Below, piece by piece: positions 45,882 through 56,739 of a DNA stretch of 64,000 nt (within the stretch, counting starts at the first letter, position 1; each line of letters opens with the position of its first letter). Both the position numbers and the translations under genes were made by a program. The DNA comes from Silene latifolia (taxonomy: Eukaryota > Streptophyta > Magnoliopsida > Caryophyllales > Caryophyllaceae): the NCBI RefSeq assembly GCF_048544455.1, contig NC_133536.1, positions 198,775,325-198,839,324 of the forward strand, in the 5' to 3' direction. The notes below the pieces were generated by a model. It saw only the letters and a program-made list of their open reading frames with translations. It was not told where the DNA came from and ran no database searches.

Positions 45882-46845
45882 TGATGAGCTTCTATTTCTA
45901 CTTAGTTTTGGCACCATTTGGAGCTTATTTGGTAACATTTGGGGATGGTTTTTGACGATTTTCACATTATTTAACCAATTCCGAATGCATTATCATTTAG
46001 CATGTTTCTAATGGATAACAAGATGCCAAGAGGACAATGAAAGTGTCCGGTGAAGAACAAGCTTGAAGAAATACCACGAGAAAGCCTTCCAAGGATCAAG
46101 CAAAGCACGAAAGAAAAGCGCACTACAGCAAGGAACTCGCACCGTGCAAGTTTCCAGACACCAGACCTCGCACGGTGCGACTTTTCTGGGTTTCATGCCG
46201 TTTTGTGTTACGGGCTTTTCTTGTGTTAAGCCCATGATTATTAGGTTACGTTAGATTATAAATAGGATGTTTTCAAGTAGGTTAAAATATCTTATGCACA
46301 CTTTTAATTAATCAAGTTGTAATTCGGGAATTATTCATCTTTGTTATTGGGTTTAGATCTAGCATGGAGAAATAATCTCCCTTTCTTAATCCGACTCAAA
46401 AGTGTAATCTTTGGTTGTAAGACTCCTTAATCTTTCCTTAATTATTATTATTATTCTTAATCTCTTGTGTTTAATTGCTTAATTTTGGAATCCTTGTTAG
46501 ATTATAGTGATTAAGTGTGATTTCCTTGTTACTTAATCTTTTCAAGTTCCTTAATTTACATGTTGTTGGGTTTATTAAGTGTGATTTCCTTGTAATCCCA
46601 TGTTGCAACAACTTGTTATTAGACTAATGAATGTGATTTCTTCTTGGTTTAATTAACATTAGAGAGATTAAGTTGTGATTGCTCATTAATTGTGATTTCA
46701 TTGTGAGTAATTACACCTATTAGATTCTTATTGCTTCATCTTCTTGTTAATTAATATATGTGTGTGATTTCCACTAGAGAAGTTAATAAGTTGGGTCAAT
46801 TATTAAGTGTGATTTCCTTGTGATTGACTTCTAATTAAGGGAATT
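45882..46845 (+). mobile_element. LTR-B copy 1
   Basis: Highly similar to LTR-B copy 2 (51,794 onward). It has a TATA box (TTATAAATAGG at about 46,257) and, upstream, the paired palindromes CTCGCACCGTGC and CTCGCACGGTGCGAC (46,137-46,180). Its 3' end is lost: homology with copy 2 stops at about 46,845 where the patchwork begins. GTGATTTCCTTGT is repeated many times in its 3' third. Confidence 0.8.
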
Positions 46846-46972
46846 ACGAGAGCCTCTGTAAGTACTTCATTCATATTATTTACGACTTACGAGTATAATT
46901 TCCTTGTGATTGACTTCTAATTATTAAGTGTGATTTCCTTGTGATTGACTTCTAATTAAGGGATTTACGACT
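46846..46972 (+). other. Patchwork junction of short templated tracts
   Basis: Successive short pieces: ACGAGAGCCTCTGTA and AGTACTTCATTCATATTATT (both from the F-box flank at 47,018-47,096), then two LTR-B 3' pieces (TTTCCTTGTGATTGACTTC twice), then TTTACGACTTAC (flank again), then the clean arm. Junctions share 2-4 bases. This looks like filler DNA copied by repeated template switching during repair. Confidence 0.7.
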
Positions 46973-48058
46973 TACAAACAAAACGTCTCCATAGGTTTCA
47001 CTCTCCTCTCATCTCGAGAGCCTCTGTAATTGCTCTAACTCGAACCGATTTACTCAGTAAGTACTTCATTCATATTATTTACGACTTACGAGTATATCAC
47101 ATTAGTCTGTGTCTGTTTTTTTATATTTTGAACCTATTGGTAATACTCCCTTTGTTGTTTATCTTCTTAATTAGGCCATTATTCAAATTGTTTATAAGTC
47201 ACTCAACTAATTAATTGAGAGTTTGAGACGACAAAAATAGCAGGGAATAGAGAATTCGCTATGAAAGAAAAATATTGAAGTATGAAAAATTTTATATGCC
47301 TTGTAATTGCTCTTAGACTAGAAACGACGACCTATATGCTATCGGTTAGCATGCGCTAGCTCATGACCTATCTTATTAAATTTTCTAGCAATAAACGACC
47401 ATTCTACCCTATTAAAATTGATAAAATAGAGAAAATTATGGGAAAGATTGACTGATTGAATTATATTAATAATTGCATAGATGAATACAGGATGGACATG
47501 AGTATAAATACAATTTAGAGAAAGGCACACATCTAGCTAACCCTAAGCTAACAGCCGTATAAAGGCCTTGAGCAACAAGTAATTAGAAGATACAATATTC
47601 CTAAGCTAAGACATAAACCCTCGAACAACATCAGATTTCAAAATTGGTTGTGTTTTCACTTTCACATATAAGACCGACTTAAATTTTTCTTGTTATCGAA
47701 AATATTTTAAGGGAAATCTTTATATACGGCCAAAAATTGTTGTATTTGAATGTCGTGGCTAACAGTTTTTGTATGTCAGTTTTTTTGAGACGACATAATT
47801 CTAAAACATCTAGAATTAGAAATATCAAATATATACGTATCTCGTGCATATTAGGTAATCATATCCCAACTCAGATTTTTCTTTTCCAAATTTAATTTAA
47901 TTCATGATAAGGTAAACATTAATTCAAATTTATTAACGAAAACAGAAAAAAAAACAAGATTTTAATTAAGGAAATTAGGTAACTAATATAAAGCAAGGGC
48001 ATACAAATTACGGTGTTTTTGTGATATTTGAACTTTATTGCTGTTTAGAGATGTCTGC

Positions 48059-48870
48059 TGATAGGCTCATATTTCTACTACCTATTTAGCATATTTTAAG
48101 TACAATAAAGCGGCATTGGGATGTGGTTTCACATAATTTACGTCACATTTACCATATTCTTAATGTCGGGTTAGTAATGGAGTTTTGAGCAATGATCAAA
48201 AGTAAAGGCATGTCTTGAAGTTTACCATAGTACAAAATATCTACAAGCAAGAAGAAAGGCTAGCTAAGACATGAAGAAGTGAAAGAATGAAGCAATTGAA
48301 GATTTGAAGCGTCGTTTGCATAAGGATCGACTTCAAATGAGTATATCTTGGGTTTTAGAGCTCGTATCGATGCAAGGCCAAGTGGAGGTGAAAGCTTATG
48401 CTCTTAGTTTTCCAACGGTAGGTCACACGCCTCATTTGGCTAAGTAACGAGAGAGATATGACCTTTTGAAAAAATGATGTCCAGCAGGCAACTCGCACCG
48501 TGCGAGAAATCATCAAACTTCCCATTTCAGCTTGATTCTTCACGAGCCCTTCACTTGTTCTTCCCCAATTCTTTCAACATTCAACCTCTCTCTTCATACT
48601 AACCCTAACCCACTAAAAATCACTCCCTAAAACCTTCTCAAATCATCAAATTCAAGCAATTAACCTTCAAGTTTCATCAATTTTCATTACCCAACATCAA
48701 TTTGGGCAAGGTAATTGCAGAAAAATCACAATACCATCAACAATTTCGACTTAGGGTTTCGTGTGATTGAAGATTTGAAGACTGTTGGGTTTGAAAATTG
48801 GATTAAGAGGAAGAATTTAAGCATTCTTGATTAGCATTCATCATCCAACAATACAAACAAGGATCAAAGG
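48059..48870 (+). mobile_element. LTR-A and leader, plus-arm copy
   Basis: Starts TGATAGGCTCATATTTCTAC, akin to LTR-B only over the first 20 bp and in the CTCGCACCGTGCGAG palindrome (48,491-48,505). It is followed by a C-rich leader with repeated CCTCTC and CAACATT. No clear TATA box or 3' LTR end was found, so it may be truncated. The mirror copy is at about 54,760-55,572. Confidence 0.55.
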
Positions 48871-49127
48871 GAGGTATAAACCTTATTCTTATTCTTGTCA
48901 TTCATAGTACCTTGATTTCGAAAATTGCTTGGTTCAAAATCGAAATCTTGTTGATTATTTGTGTTGTAATTTGTCCTTAAACGATTTCTAAACTTGTGAG
49001 GTGTTTTTAATTCCAACAAATAACTAATTAACACATCATTCTTGTAGTGCATATTAGGTGTTTGTTCTTTTGCTTCACCCAAAATCATTTCCAAAAATTG
49101 TGTTTTTCGAAAAATAATTGTTATACA

Positions 49128-50744
49128 ATGGGAAAAGGTAAAGCTACCAAGGATTCCTCCTCAAAAGGACCCAAGGGAGCCTCGGCTTATGATGAGAATG
49201 AGTACTCGGGCAAGGAGGGCCTCCGGGACAAAGCCCTCACAAATTGGAAAAAGTTTGCTTCGGTGTCAACCGTAGCACAAACTAAATTCCTTGACCAAAA
49301 CGTTCTTATCGGGTTGGGAATGCTTCCCATGGCCCGAATGCTCTTAGAAAAGGTCGGGCTTGAGGCCTACACTAACATGGCCGCACCCAACCGGAGAGGT
49401 ATTACCTTTGAGTTTCTTTCTTCTTTGGAGAGAGTGAAATTGGGAAGGGACAAGACCCCGGGGATCAAATTCCGAGCATGCCGGCTTACCCACACCTTGA
49501 CTTATGATGAGGTAAGAGAGGCCCTCCACATCACCAAAGCCCTCATCAAAGAAACCCTTGACAAAAGAAAGATGAGTGCCTTTTGGAATGATATCACGGG
49601 GGATGTGAGGCATGGAAACTCGAAAAACACAAACCTTCCAAACCCGGTTTTGCGCCTCTTAAGCCGCCACATAAACACCAACTTCTTGGTCATGACCGAA
49701 CCTACAAAAATTAACTACCAACAAATACAATGCCTATGGTCCATGACCCCGGAAGGGAGGGGAATACCGGATTGGGTTGACTTGTTTGTGAGCGGTTGCC
49801 TTGAGTTACAAAAGAATCCAAAGGGGACCATTTTCATTGGGGGCATGATTGAATTGATTGTGGAAAAGACGGGTGTACCAATTCCACCTAATGCTTATGA
49901 ACTTGACGGTAGTGGTCTCATGGACTACCATTACTTGAAGAAAGCACACATGCTTGAGGTGGTCGACAAAATCACCCCCTTGGTAATTTGGTGCATGGGT
50001 GGTCAAAACTACAAGTACTACATGTACTTACCTCGTCCCCCCAACTCACCCTTGGGTTGGGGGAGTGCACAAGACTTCTATATGCCTCCCGACGACGCAT
50101 TTGTGGACCTTTGGGTTGATAGAGCCCAAGTAGTTGAACCGGATAATGATGAGGGTGGTGAGCAACCACAAGTGGGGGGAGCTTTAGCTTTTGGTGACAT
50201 GCCACATGATGATGCACCATAACCCATGCCTAATGCTCCGTTTGATGAGCCCCATTTCACTCCACCTCAAATGCCACAAGAACAACAACAACAATATTCT
50301 TTCACGGATCCTCAATTCAACTACCCGGCTTTCCAAACATGGCAATCGAACATCACAAACCATGTCTCAAACCTTGAGTCTATCCTTTCTCAAATGCAAC
50401 TTACGGAGAATGCTCGGTGGGGAATCACCGAAAACCGCTACCACCACTGCCAAGAGGATTTGGAAGAGATGCGTTATACCCAAAACGCAATCTTTGATAT
50501 GGTGGCGGCCATGAATGCTCAATACATGCAACAATTCCCCACCCAATACCAGGGGTATAATGAGACTAAGGTTGATGAAACAAGAGCCGAAATGGCTAGA
50601 TTTAGAAGAAGAAGAAGAAGAAGAAGAAGAAGAAGAAGAAGAAGAAGAAGAAGAAGAAGAAGAAGAAGAAGAAGAAGAAGAAGAGAATCAAGAAGAAGGG
50701 GAGGACCTCCGGAACATGGAGGTGCCTCAAGCTCACACTCTTGA
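49128..50744 (+). pseudogene. Athila-like retrotransposon ORF1, plus-arm copy (premature stop)
   Basis: Starts MGKGKATKDSSSKGPKGASA; the region around GRDKTPGIKFRACRLTHTLT, ITGDVRHGNSKNTNLPNPVL and PEGRGIPDWVDLFVSGCLEL resembles the ORF1/gag-like proteins of plant Athila-type elements and the 'putative plant transposon protein' family. A TAA at 50,220-50,222 after GDMPHDDAP comes from a 6-bp deletion relative to the minus-arm copy, which reads DDAPYDEPMPN. The same frame then continues (MPNAPFDEPHFTPPQMPQEQ) to 50,744 through an expanded AGA tract read as poly-Arg. The gag-like role is inference. Confidence 0.7.
50588..50688 (+). repeat. (AGA)n microsatellite, about 33 units
   Basis: A nearly pure AGA/GAA tract in the 3' part of ORF1, read as poly-Arg or poly-Glu depending on frame. 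The mirror copy at about 53,010-53,030 has only a few units. Confidence 0.95.
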
Positions 50745-50752
50745 GTGAGTTT

Positions 50753-51793
50753 AGGGTGTTCACCTCACACTTTGGGGACAAAGTGAAGATTTAAGTGTGG
50801 GGTGGGCATGAGTTGGTAAAATCATGTATATTTTGTAATATATTTGTTTCATGTATCGTATTTCAATTCAAATAAAAAAGAGAAAAAAAAAGAAAGAAAA
50901 GAAAAAGAAAACCCGACTAGGATGAAAACCCGAAAGGGCATCCTAGGCAAAAGTGGGAAAGTGGCCGAGGCCGGAGTGAAAACCCGAAAAGGAGCTCGGG
51001 CAAAATTAAAAAAAAAAAAAGTGCGAGCCACGAGAGTAGAGATGAGGAAAAGAGCTAAACCAAAAACCCAAAAAGGCGGTTTAGGCAAAATGAGAGAAGT
51101 AGGAAAAAATTGAAAATCTTGTTGACCTCTTTGAAGCCTTGAAATCATGTCACATACACGACTATTTTCATTTGGTGTTGGTGACAAAAGTGGTGGAGCT
51201 CTAGAAGGCCGGAAGGGTAGGTTAGTAGTGTGCCAAGACTAGGAGGGGGATTTGGAAGCCTACTTTGTTACTAGTGCTTGACATACTTGTTGTTTGGAGT
51301 TGAATTGTTTTGACTTGTCTTATGCATTGTTGGAGAGGTTGAGTTTGGTTATTGAGTTGTGAATTGTTGGAGAATTGTTGAAGTATGGAGGTGTTTGATG
51401 TTGCCTAATTGATAGGTTAGGAGAGGCTTTGATGACTATGGTAGCCTTGTGTTGAACCAAGTGGAGTGATAAGGGGGAGTAATAAGGAGGATGTGATGAG
51501 TTTGGGAAAAGGGTGAATGGTTGAATTGGTGGACTTAGGATCATCTTAGAAGAGGGATGACATAAGGAGGGGGAGTGAGAGAAGAGAGGTTAGTATTGGT
51601 GGAATTTGGGTCGCTTACTCACTTATTGGAGCTATGAATAAAAGTGACCATCTTCTTAGTCGAGGGATGATACAAGAAGGAAGAGCGAGATGAAGAGAGG
51701 GGAATTAGGAGTGCCCATACTTTCTTGGCCTAGGTGGTGATTAGGTTTACTCTAGTTTGCTCGGGACGAGCAAAGGGCTAAGTGTGGGGTGTT
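50753..51793 (+). other. Retroelement 3' non-coding region with polypurine tract
   Basis: Purine-rich spacer between ORF1 and LTR-B copy 2. AACCCGAAA(A)GG and related GGCAAAA units recur at 50,920-51,090, and AAGTGTGGGGTG occurs at about 50,791 and again directly before the LTR (51,780-51,791), where it would serve as the polypurine primer. Absent from the minus arm. Confidence 0.6.
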
Positions 51794-52765
51794 TGATGAG
51801 CTCCTATTTCTACTTAGTTTTGGCACCATTTGGAGCTCATTTGGTAACATTTGGGGATGGTTTTTGACGATTTTCACATTATTTAACCAATTCTGAATGC
51901 ATTATCATTTAGCATGTTTCTAATGAATAACAAGATGCCAAGAGGACAATGGAAGTGTCCAAGGAAGGGTGAAGAACAAGCTTGAAGAAATACCACGAGA
52001 AAGCCTTCCAAGGATCAAGCAAAGCACGAAAGAAAAGCGCACTACAGCAAGGAACTCGCACCGTGCGAGTTTCCAGACACCAGAACTCGCACGGTGCGAC
52101 TTTTCTGGGTTTCATGCCATTTTGTGTTACGGGCTTTTCCTGTATTAAGCCCATGATTATTAGGTTACGTTAGACTATAAATAGGATGTTTTAAAGTAGG
52201 TTAAGACATCTTATGCACACTTTTAATTAATCAAGTTGTAATTCGGGAATTATTCATCTTTGTTATTGGGTTTAGATCTAGCATGGAGAACTAATCTCCC
52301 TTTCTTAATCCGACTCAAAGGTGTAATCTTTGGTTGTAAGACTCCTTAATCTTTCCTTAATTATTATTATTGTTCTTAATCTCTTGTGTTTAATTGCTTA
52401 ATTTTGGAATCCTTGTTAGATTATAGTGATTAAGTGTGATTTCCTTGTTACTTAATCTTTTCAAGTTCCTTAATTTACATGTTGTTGGGTTTATTAAGTG
52501 TGATTTCCTTGTAATCCCATATTGCAACAAGTTGTTATTAGACTAATGAATGTGATTTCTTCTTGGTTTAATTAACATTAGAGAGATTAAGTTGTGATTG
52601 CTCATTAATTGTGCTTTCATTGTCAGTAATTACACCTATTAGATTCCTATTGCTTCATCTTCTTGTTAATTAATCTATGTGTGTGATTTCCACTAGAGGA
52701 GTTAATACGTTGGGTCAATTATTAAGTATGATTTCCTTATGATTGACTTCTAATTAGGGGAATTT
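51794..52765 (+). mobile_element. LTR-B copy 2
   Basis: Same orientation as copy 1 and very similar along its length; starts TGATGAGCTCCTATTTCTAC. The homologous part ends at about 52,765; the LTR may run on to about 52,930, since its natural 3' end is not present in copy 1 for comparison. It lies directly after the polypurine tract, so it is a genuine 3' LTR of the plus-oriented half. Confidence 0.8.
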
Positions 52766-52943
52766 GGAGATTCAATCTCACTAATAGGACAATAGTAGTA
52801 ATTAGAAGAATTGATTGAGTGGTTTTATCAACTAAAGTGCCTAAATTTGGGTCGAATTAAGTCTCTCTTAAAATTGATTAATTTCTATCTTAAAACTCTT
52901 GATTGATTGCTTGCCTCATACTATAGTATGCTTAGTGGTATAT

Positions 52944-55900
52944 AAACTCACTCAAGAGTGTGAGCTTGAGGCACCTCCATGTTCCGGGGGTCATCCCCTT
53001 CTTCTTGATTCTCTTCTTCTTCTAAATCTAGCCATTTTGGCTCTTGTTTCATCAACCTTAGTTTCATTATACCCTTGGTATTGGGTGGGGAATTGTTGCA
53101 TGTATTGAGCATTCATGGACGCCACCATATCAAAGGTTGCGTTTTGGGTATAACGCATCTCTTCCAAATCCTCTTGGTAGTGGTGGTAGCGGTTTTCGGT
53201 GATTCCCCACCGAGCATTCTCCGTAAGTTGCATTTGAGAAAGGGTAGACTCAAGGTTTGAGACACGGTTTGTGATGTTCGATTGCCATGTTTGGAAAGCC
53301 AGGTAGTTGAATTGAGGATCCGTGAAAGGATATTGTTGTTGTTGTTGTTCTTGTGGCATTTGAGGTGGAGTGAAATGGGGCTCATCAAACAGAGCATTAG
53401 GCATGGGTTCATCATATGGTGCATCATCATGTGGCATGTCACCAAAAGTTAAAGCTCCCCCCACTTGTGGTTGCTCACCACCCTCATCATTATCCGGTTC
53501 AACTACTTGGGCTCTATTAACCCAAAGGTTCACAAATGCGTCATCGGGAGGCATATAGAAGTCTTGTGCACTCAGGGTGAGTTGGGGGGACGGGGTAAGT
53601 ACATGTATTACTTGTAGTTTTGACCACCCATGCACCAAATTACCAAGGGGATGATTTTGTCGACCACCTCAAGCATGTGTGCTTTCTTCGAGTAATGGTA
53701 GTCCATGAGACCACTACCGTCAAGTTCATAAGCATTAGGTGGAATTGGTACACCCGTCTTTTCCACAATCAATTCAATCATGCCCCCAATGAAAATGGTC
53801 CCCTTTGGATCCTTTTGTAACTCAAGGCAACCGCTCACAAACAAGTCAACCCAATCCGGTATTCCCCTCCCTTCCGGAGTCATGGACCATAGGCATTGTA
53901 TTTGTTGGTAGTTCATTTTTGTAGGTTCGGTCATGACCAAGAAGTTGGTGTTTATGTGGCGGCTTAAGAGGCGCAAAACCGGGTTTGGAAGGTTTGTGTT
54001 TTTCGAGTTTCCATGCCTCACATCCCCCGTGATATCATTCCAAAAGGCACTCATCTTTCTTTTGTCAAAGGTTTCTTTGATGGGGGCTTTGGTGATGTGG
54101 AGGGCCTCTCTTACCTCATCATAAGTCAAGGTGTGGGTAAGCCGGCATGCCCGGAATTTGATCCTCGGGGTCTTGTCCCTTCCCAATTTCACTCTCTCCA
54201 AAGAAGAAAGAAACTCAAAGGTAATACTATACCTCTCCGGGTGGGTGCGGCCATGTTAGTGTAGGCCTCAAGCCCGACCTTTTCTAAGAGCATTCGGGCC
54301 ATGGGAAGCATTCCCAACCCGATAAGAACGTTTTGGTCAAGGAATTTAGTTTGTGCTACGGTTGACACCTAAGCAAACTTTTTCCAATTTGTGAGGGCAT
54401 TGTCCCGGAGGCCCTCCTTGCCCGAGTACTCATTCTCATCATAAGCCGAGGCTCCCTTGGGTCCTTTTGAGGAGGAAGCCTCGGTAGCTTTACCTTTTCT
54501 CATTGTATAACAATTATTTTTCAGAAAAACACAATTTTTGGAAATGATTTTGGGTGAGGCAAAAGAACAAACACCTAATATGCACTACAAGAATGATGTG
54601 CTAATTAGTTATTTGTTGGAAGTAAAAACACCTCACAAGTTTAGAAATCGTTTAAGGACACATTACAACACAAATAAACAACAAGATTTCGATTTTGAAC
54701 CAAGCAATTTTCGAAATCAAGGTACTATGAATGACAAGAATAAGAATAAGGTTTATACCTCCCTTTGATCCTTGTTTGTGTTGTTGGATGATAATGCTAA
54801 TCAAGAATGCTTAAATTCGTCCCCTTAATCCAATTTGCAAACCCAAAAGTCTTCAAATCTTCAATCACACGAAACCCTAAGTCGAAATTGTTGATGGTAT
54901 TGTGATTTTTCTGCAATTACCTTGCCTAAATTGATGTTGGGTAATGAAGATTGATGAAACTTGAAAGTTAATTGCTTGAATTTGATGATTTGAGAAGGTT
55001 TTAAGGAGTGATTTTGAGTGGGTTAGGGTTAGTATGAAGAGAGAGGTTGAATGTTGAAAGAATTGGGGAAGAACAAGTGAAGGGCTCGTGAAGAATCAAG
55101 CTGAAATGGGAAGTTTGATGATTTCTCGCACGGTGCGAGTTGCCTGCTGGACAGCATTTTTTCAAAAGGTCATATCTCTCTCGTTACTTATCCAAATAAG
55201 GCGTGTGACCTCCCGTTGGAAAGCTAAGAACATAAGCTTTCACCTCCACTTGGCTTTGCATCGATACGAGCTCTAAAACTCAAGATATACTCATTTGAAT
55301 TCGATCCTTATGAAAACGACGCTTCAAATCTTCAATTGCTTCATTCTTTCACTTCTTCATGTCTTAGCTAGCCTTTCTTCTTGCTTGCAGATATTTTTTA
55401 CCATGGTAAACTTCAAGACATGCCTTTACTTCCGATCATTGCTCAAAACTCCATTAATAACCCGACATTAAGAATATGGTAAATGTGACGTAAATCATGT
55501 GAAACCACATCCCAATGCCGCTTTATTGTACTTAAAATATGCTAAATAGGTAGTAGAAATACGAGCCTATCAGCAGACATCTCTAAACAGCAATAAAGTT
55601 CAAATATCACAAAAACACCGTAATTTGTATGCCCTTGCTTTATATTAGTTACCTAATTTCCTTAATTAAAATCTTGTTTTTTTCTGTTTTCGTTAATAAA
55701 TTTGAATTAATGTTTACCATATCATGAATTAAATTAAATTTGGAAAAGAAAAATCTGAGTTGGGATATGATTACCAAGTAATATTTCTAATTCTAGATGT
55801 TTTAGACTTATGTCGGGTCAAAAAAACTGACATACAAAAACTGCTAGCCACGAGATTTAAATACAACAATGTTTGGCCGTATATAAAGATTTCCCTTAAA

Positions 55901-56633
55901 ATATTTTCGATAACAAGAAAAATTTAAGTCGGTCTTATATGTGAAAGTGAAAACACAACCAATTTTGAAATCTGATGTTGTTCGAGGGTTTATGTCTTAG
56001 CTTAGGAATATTGTATCTTCTAATTACTTGTTGCTCAAGGCCTTTATACGGCTGTTAGCTTAGGGTTAGCTAGATGTGTGCCTTTCTCTAAATTGTATCT
56101 ATAGTCATGTCCATCCTGTATTCATCTATGCAATTCTTAATATAATTCAATCAGTCAATCTTTCCCATAATTTTCTCTATTTTATCAATTTTAATAGGGT
56201 AGAATGGTCGTTTATTGCTAGAAAATTTAATAAGATAGTTCATGAGCTAGCGCATGCTAACCGATAGCATATAGGTCGTCGTTTCTAGTCTAAGAGCAAT
56301 TACAAGGCATATAAAATTTTTCATACTTCAATATTTTTCTTTCATAGCGAATTCTCTATTCCTGCTATTTTTATCGTCTCAAACTCTCAATTAATTAGTT
56401 GAGTGACTTATAAACAATTTGAATAATGGCCTAATGAAGAAGATAAACAACAAAGGGAGTATTACAAATAGGTTCAAAATATAAAAAAACAGACACGGAC
56501 TAATGTGATATACGCGTAAGTCGTAAATAATATGAATGAAGTACTTACTGAGTAAATCGGTGCGAGTAAAAGCAATTACAGAGGCTCTCGAGATGAGAGG
56601 AGAGTGAAACCTATGGTGATGTTTTGTTTGTAA
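52944..56633 (-). repeat. Minus arm of the large inverted repeat
   Basis: Mirror of 46,973-50,752. 52,944-55,572 is element sequence (ORF1 and LTR-A). 55,573-56,633 is native host flank of F-box paralogue A and lies outside the target duplication. Confidence 0.85.
52970..54504 (-). pseudogene. Athila-like ORF1, minus-arm copy (stop and frameshift)
   Basis: Starts at 54,504 as MRKGKATEASSSKGPKGASA. A stop interrupts KKFA-VSTVAQTK near 54,370, and a 5-bp insertion near 54,226 shifts the frame after AAPTRRGI. From 54,201 it is open again (MERVKLGRDKTPRIKFRACR...) to about 53,608, where another disruption lies, and then to about 52,991. It differs from the plus copy in its lesions, so both copies decayed after duplication. 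Confidence 0.7.
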
Positions 56634-56739
56634 ACGAACTCAACTAAAAACTGATTAGGAATCCATTAACAACAAATTGCCTTAAATAATAGGAAACAAC
56701 GTTTGACTAATATTTTCGATCAAAATAATCCAACATATC

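Larger units (their letters stand above)
46973..50752 (+). repeat. Plus arm of the large inverted repeat
   Basis: Reverse complement of 52,944-56,633 with scattered differences. 46,973-48,058 equals the 5' flank of F-box paralogue A (ending ATGTCTGC at 48,051-48,058). 48,059 is the LTR-A terminus (TGATAGGCTCATATTTC), and ORF1 follows. Host flank therefore sits inside the element, in the orientation opposite to its native copy. Confidence 0.85.
45882..55572. mobile_element. Composite head-to-head LTR retroelement with 3.7-kb inverted arms
   Basis: An exact 5-bp duplication GCAGA (45,877-45,881 and 55,573-55,577) shows one integration, confirmed because the F-box gene reads ATGTCTGC on the right and TCTGCCGATTGG on the left. 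Both termini are 5'-type LTR starts facing outward: TGATGAGCTTCTATTTCTAC at the left, and TGATAGGCTCGTATTTCTAC (minus strand) at the right. Order inside: LTR-B copy 1, a patchwork junction, plus arm, 3' leader with polypurine tract, LTR-B copy 2, short spacer, minus arm. Only an Athila-like ORF1 is present, twice and inverted; there is no reverse transcriptase or integrase, so it is non-autonomous. Confidence 0.8.

Noticed and set aside
45456-45965. A separate 169-aa gene beginning MKIVKNHPQM
   Set aside because: Its first residues are LTR-B sequence read in antisense; the genuine F-box frame begins at 45,881.
46008-46254. Small ORFs repeated at 51,909-52,173
   Set aside because: They lie within LTR-B and are duplicated only because the LTR is.
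50515-50748. Apparent acidic poly-Glu protein
   Set aside because: It is the alternative frame of the AGA microsatellite in the retroelement ORF1.
52991-54490. A second independent gene family on the minus strand
   Set aside because: It is the mirror copy of the plus-arm ORF1 within the inverted repeat.
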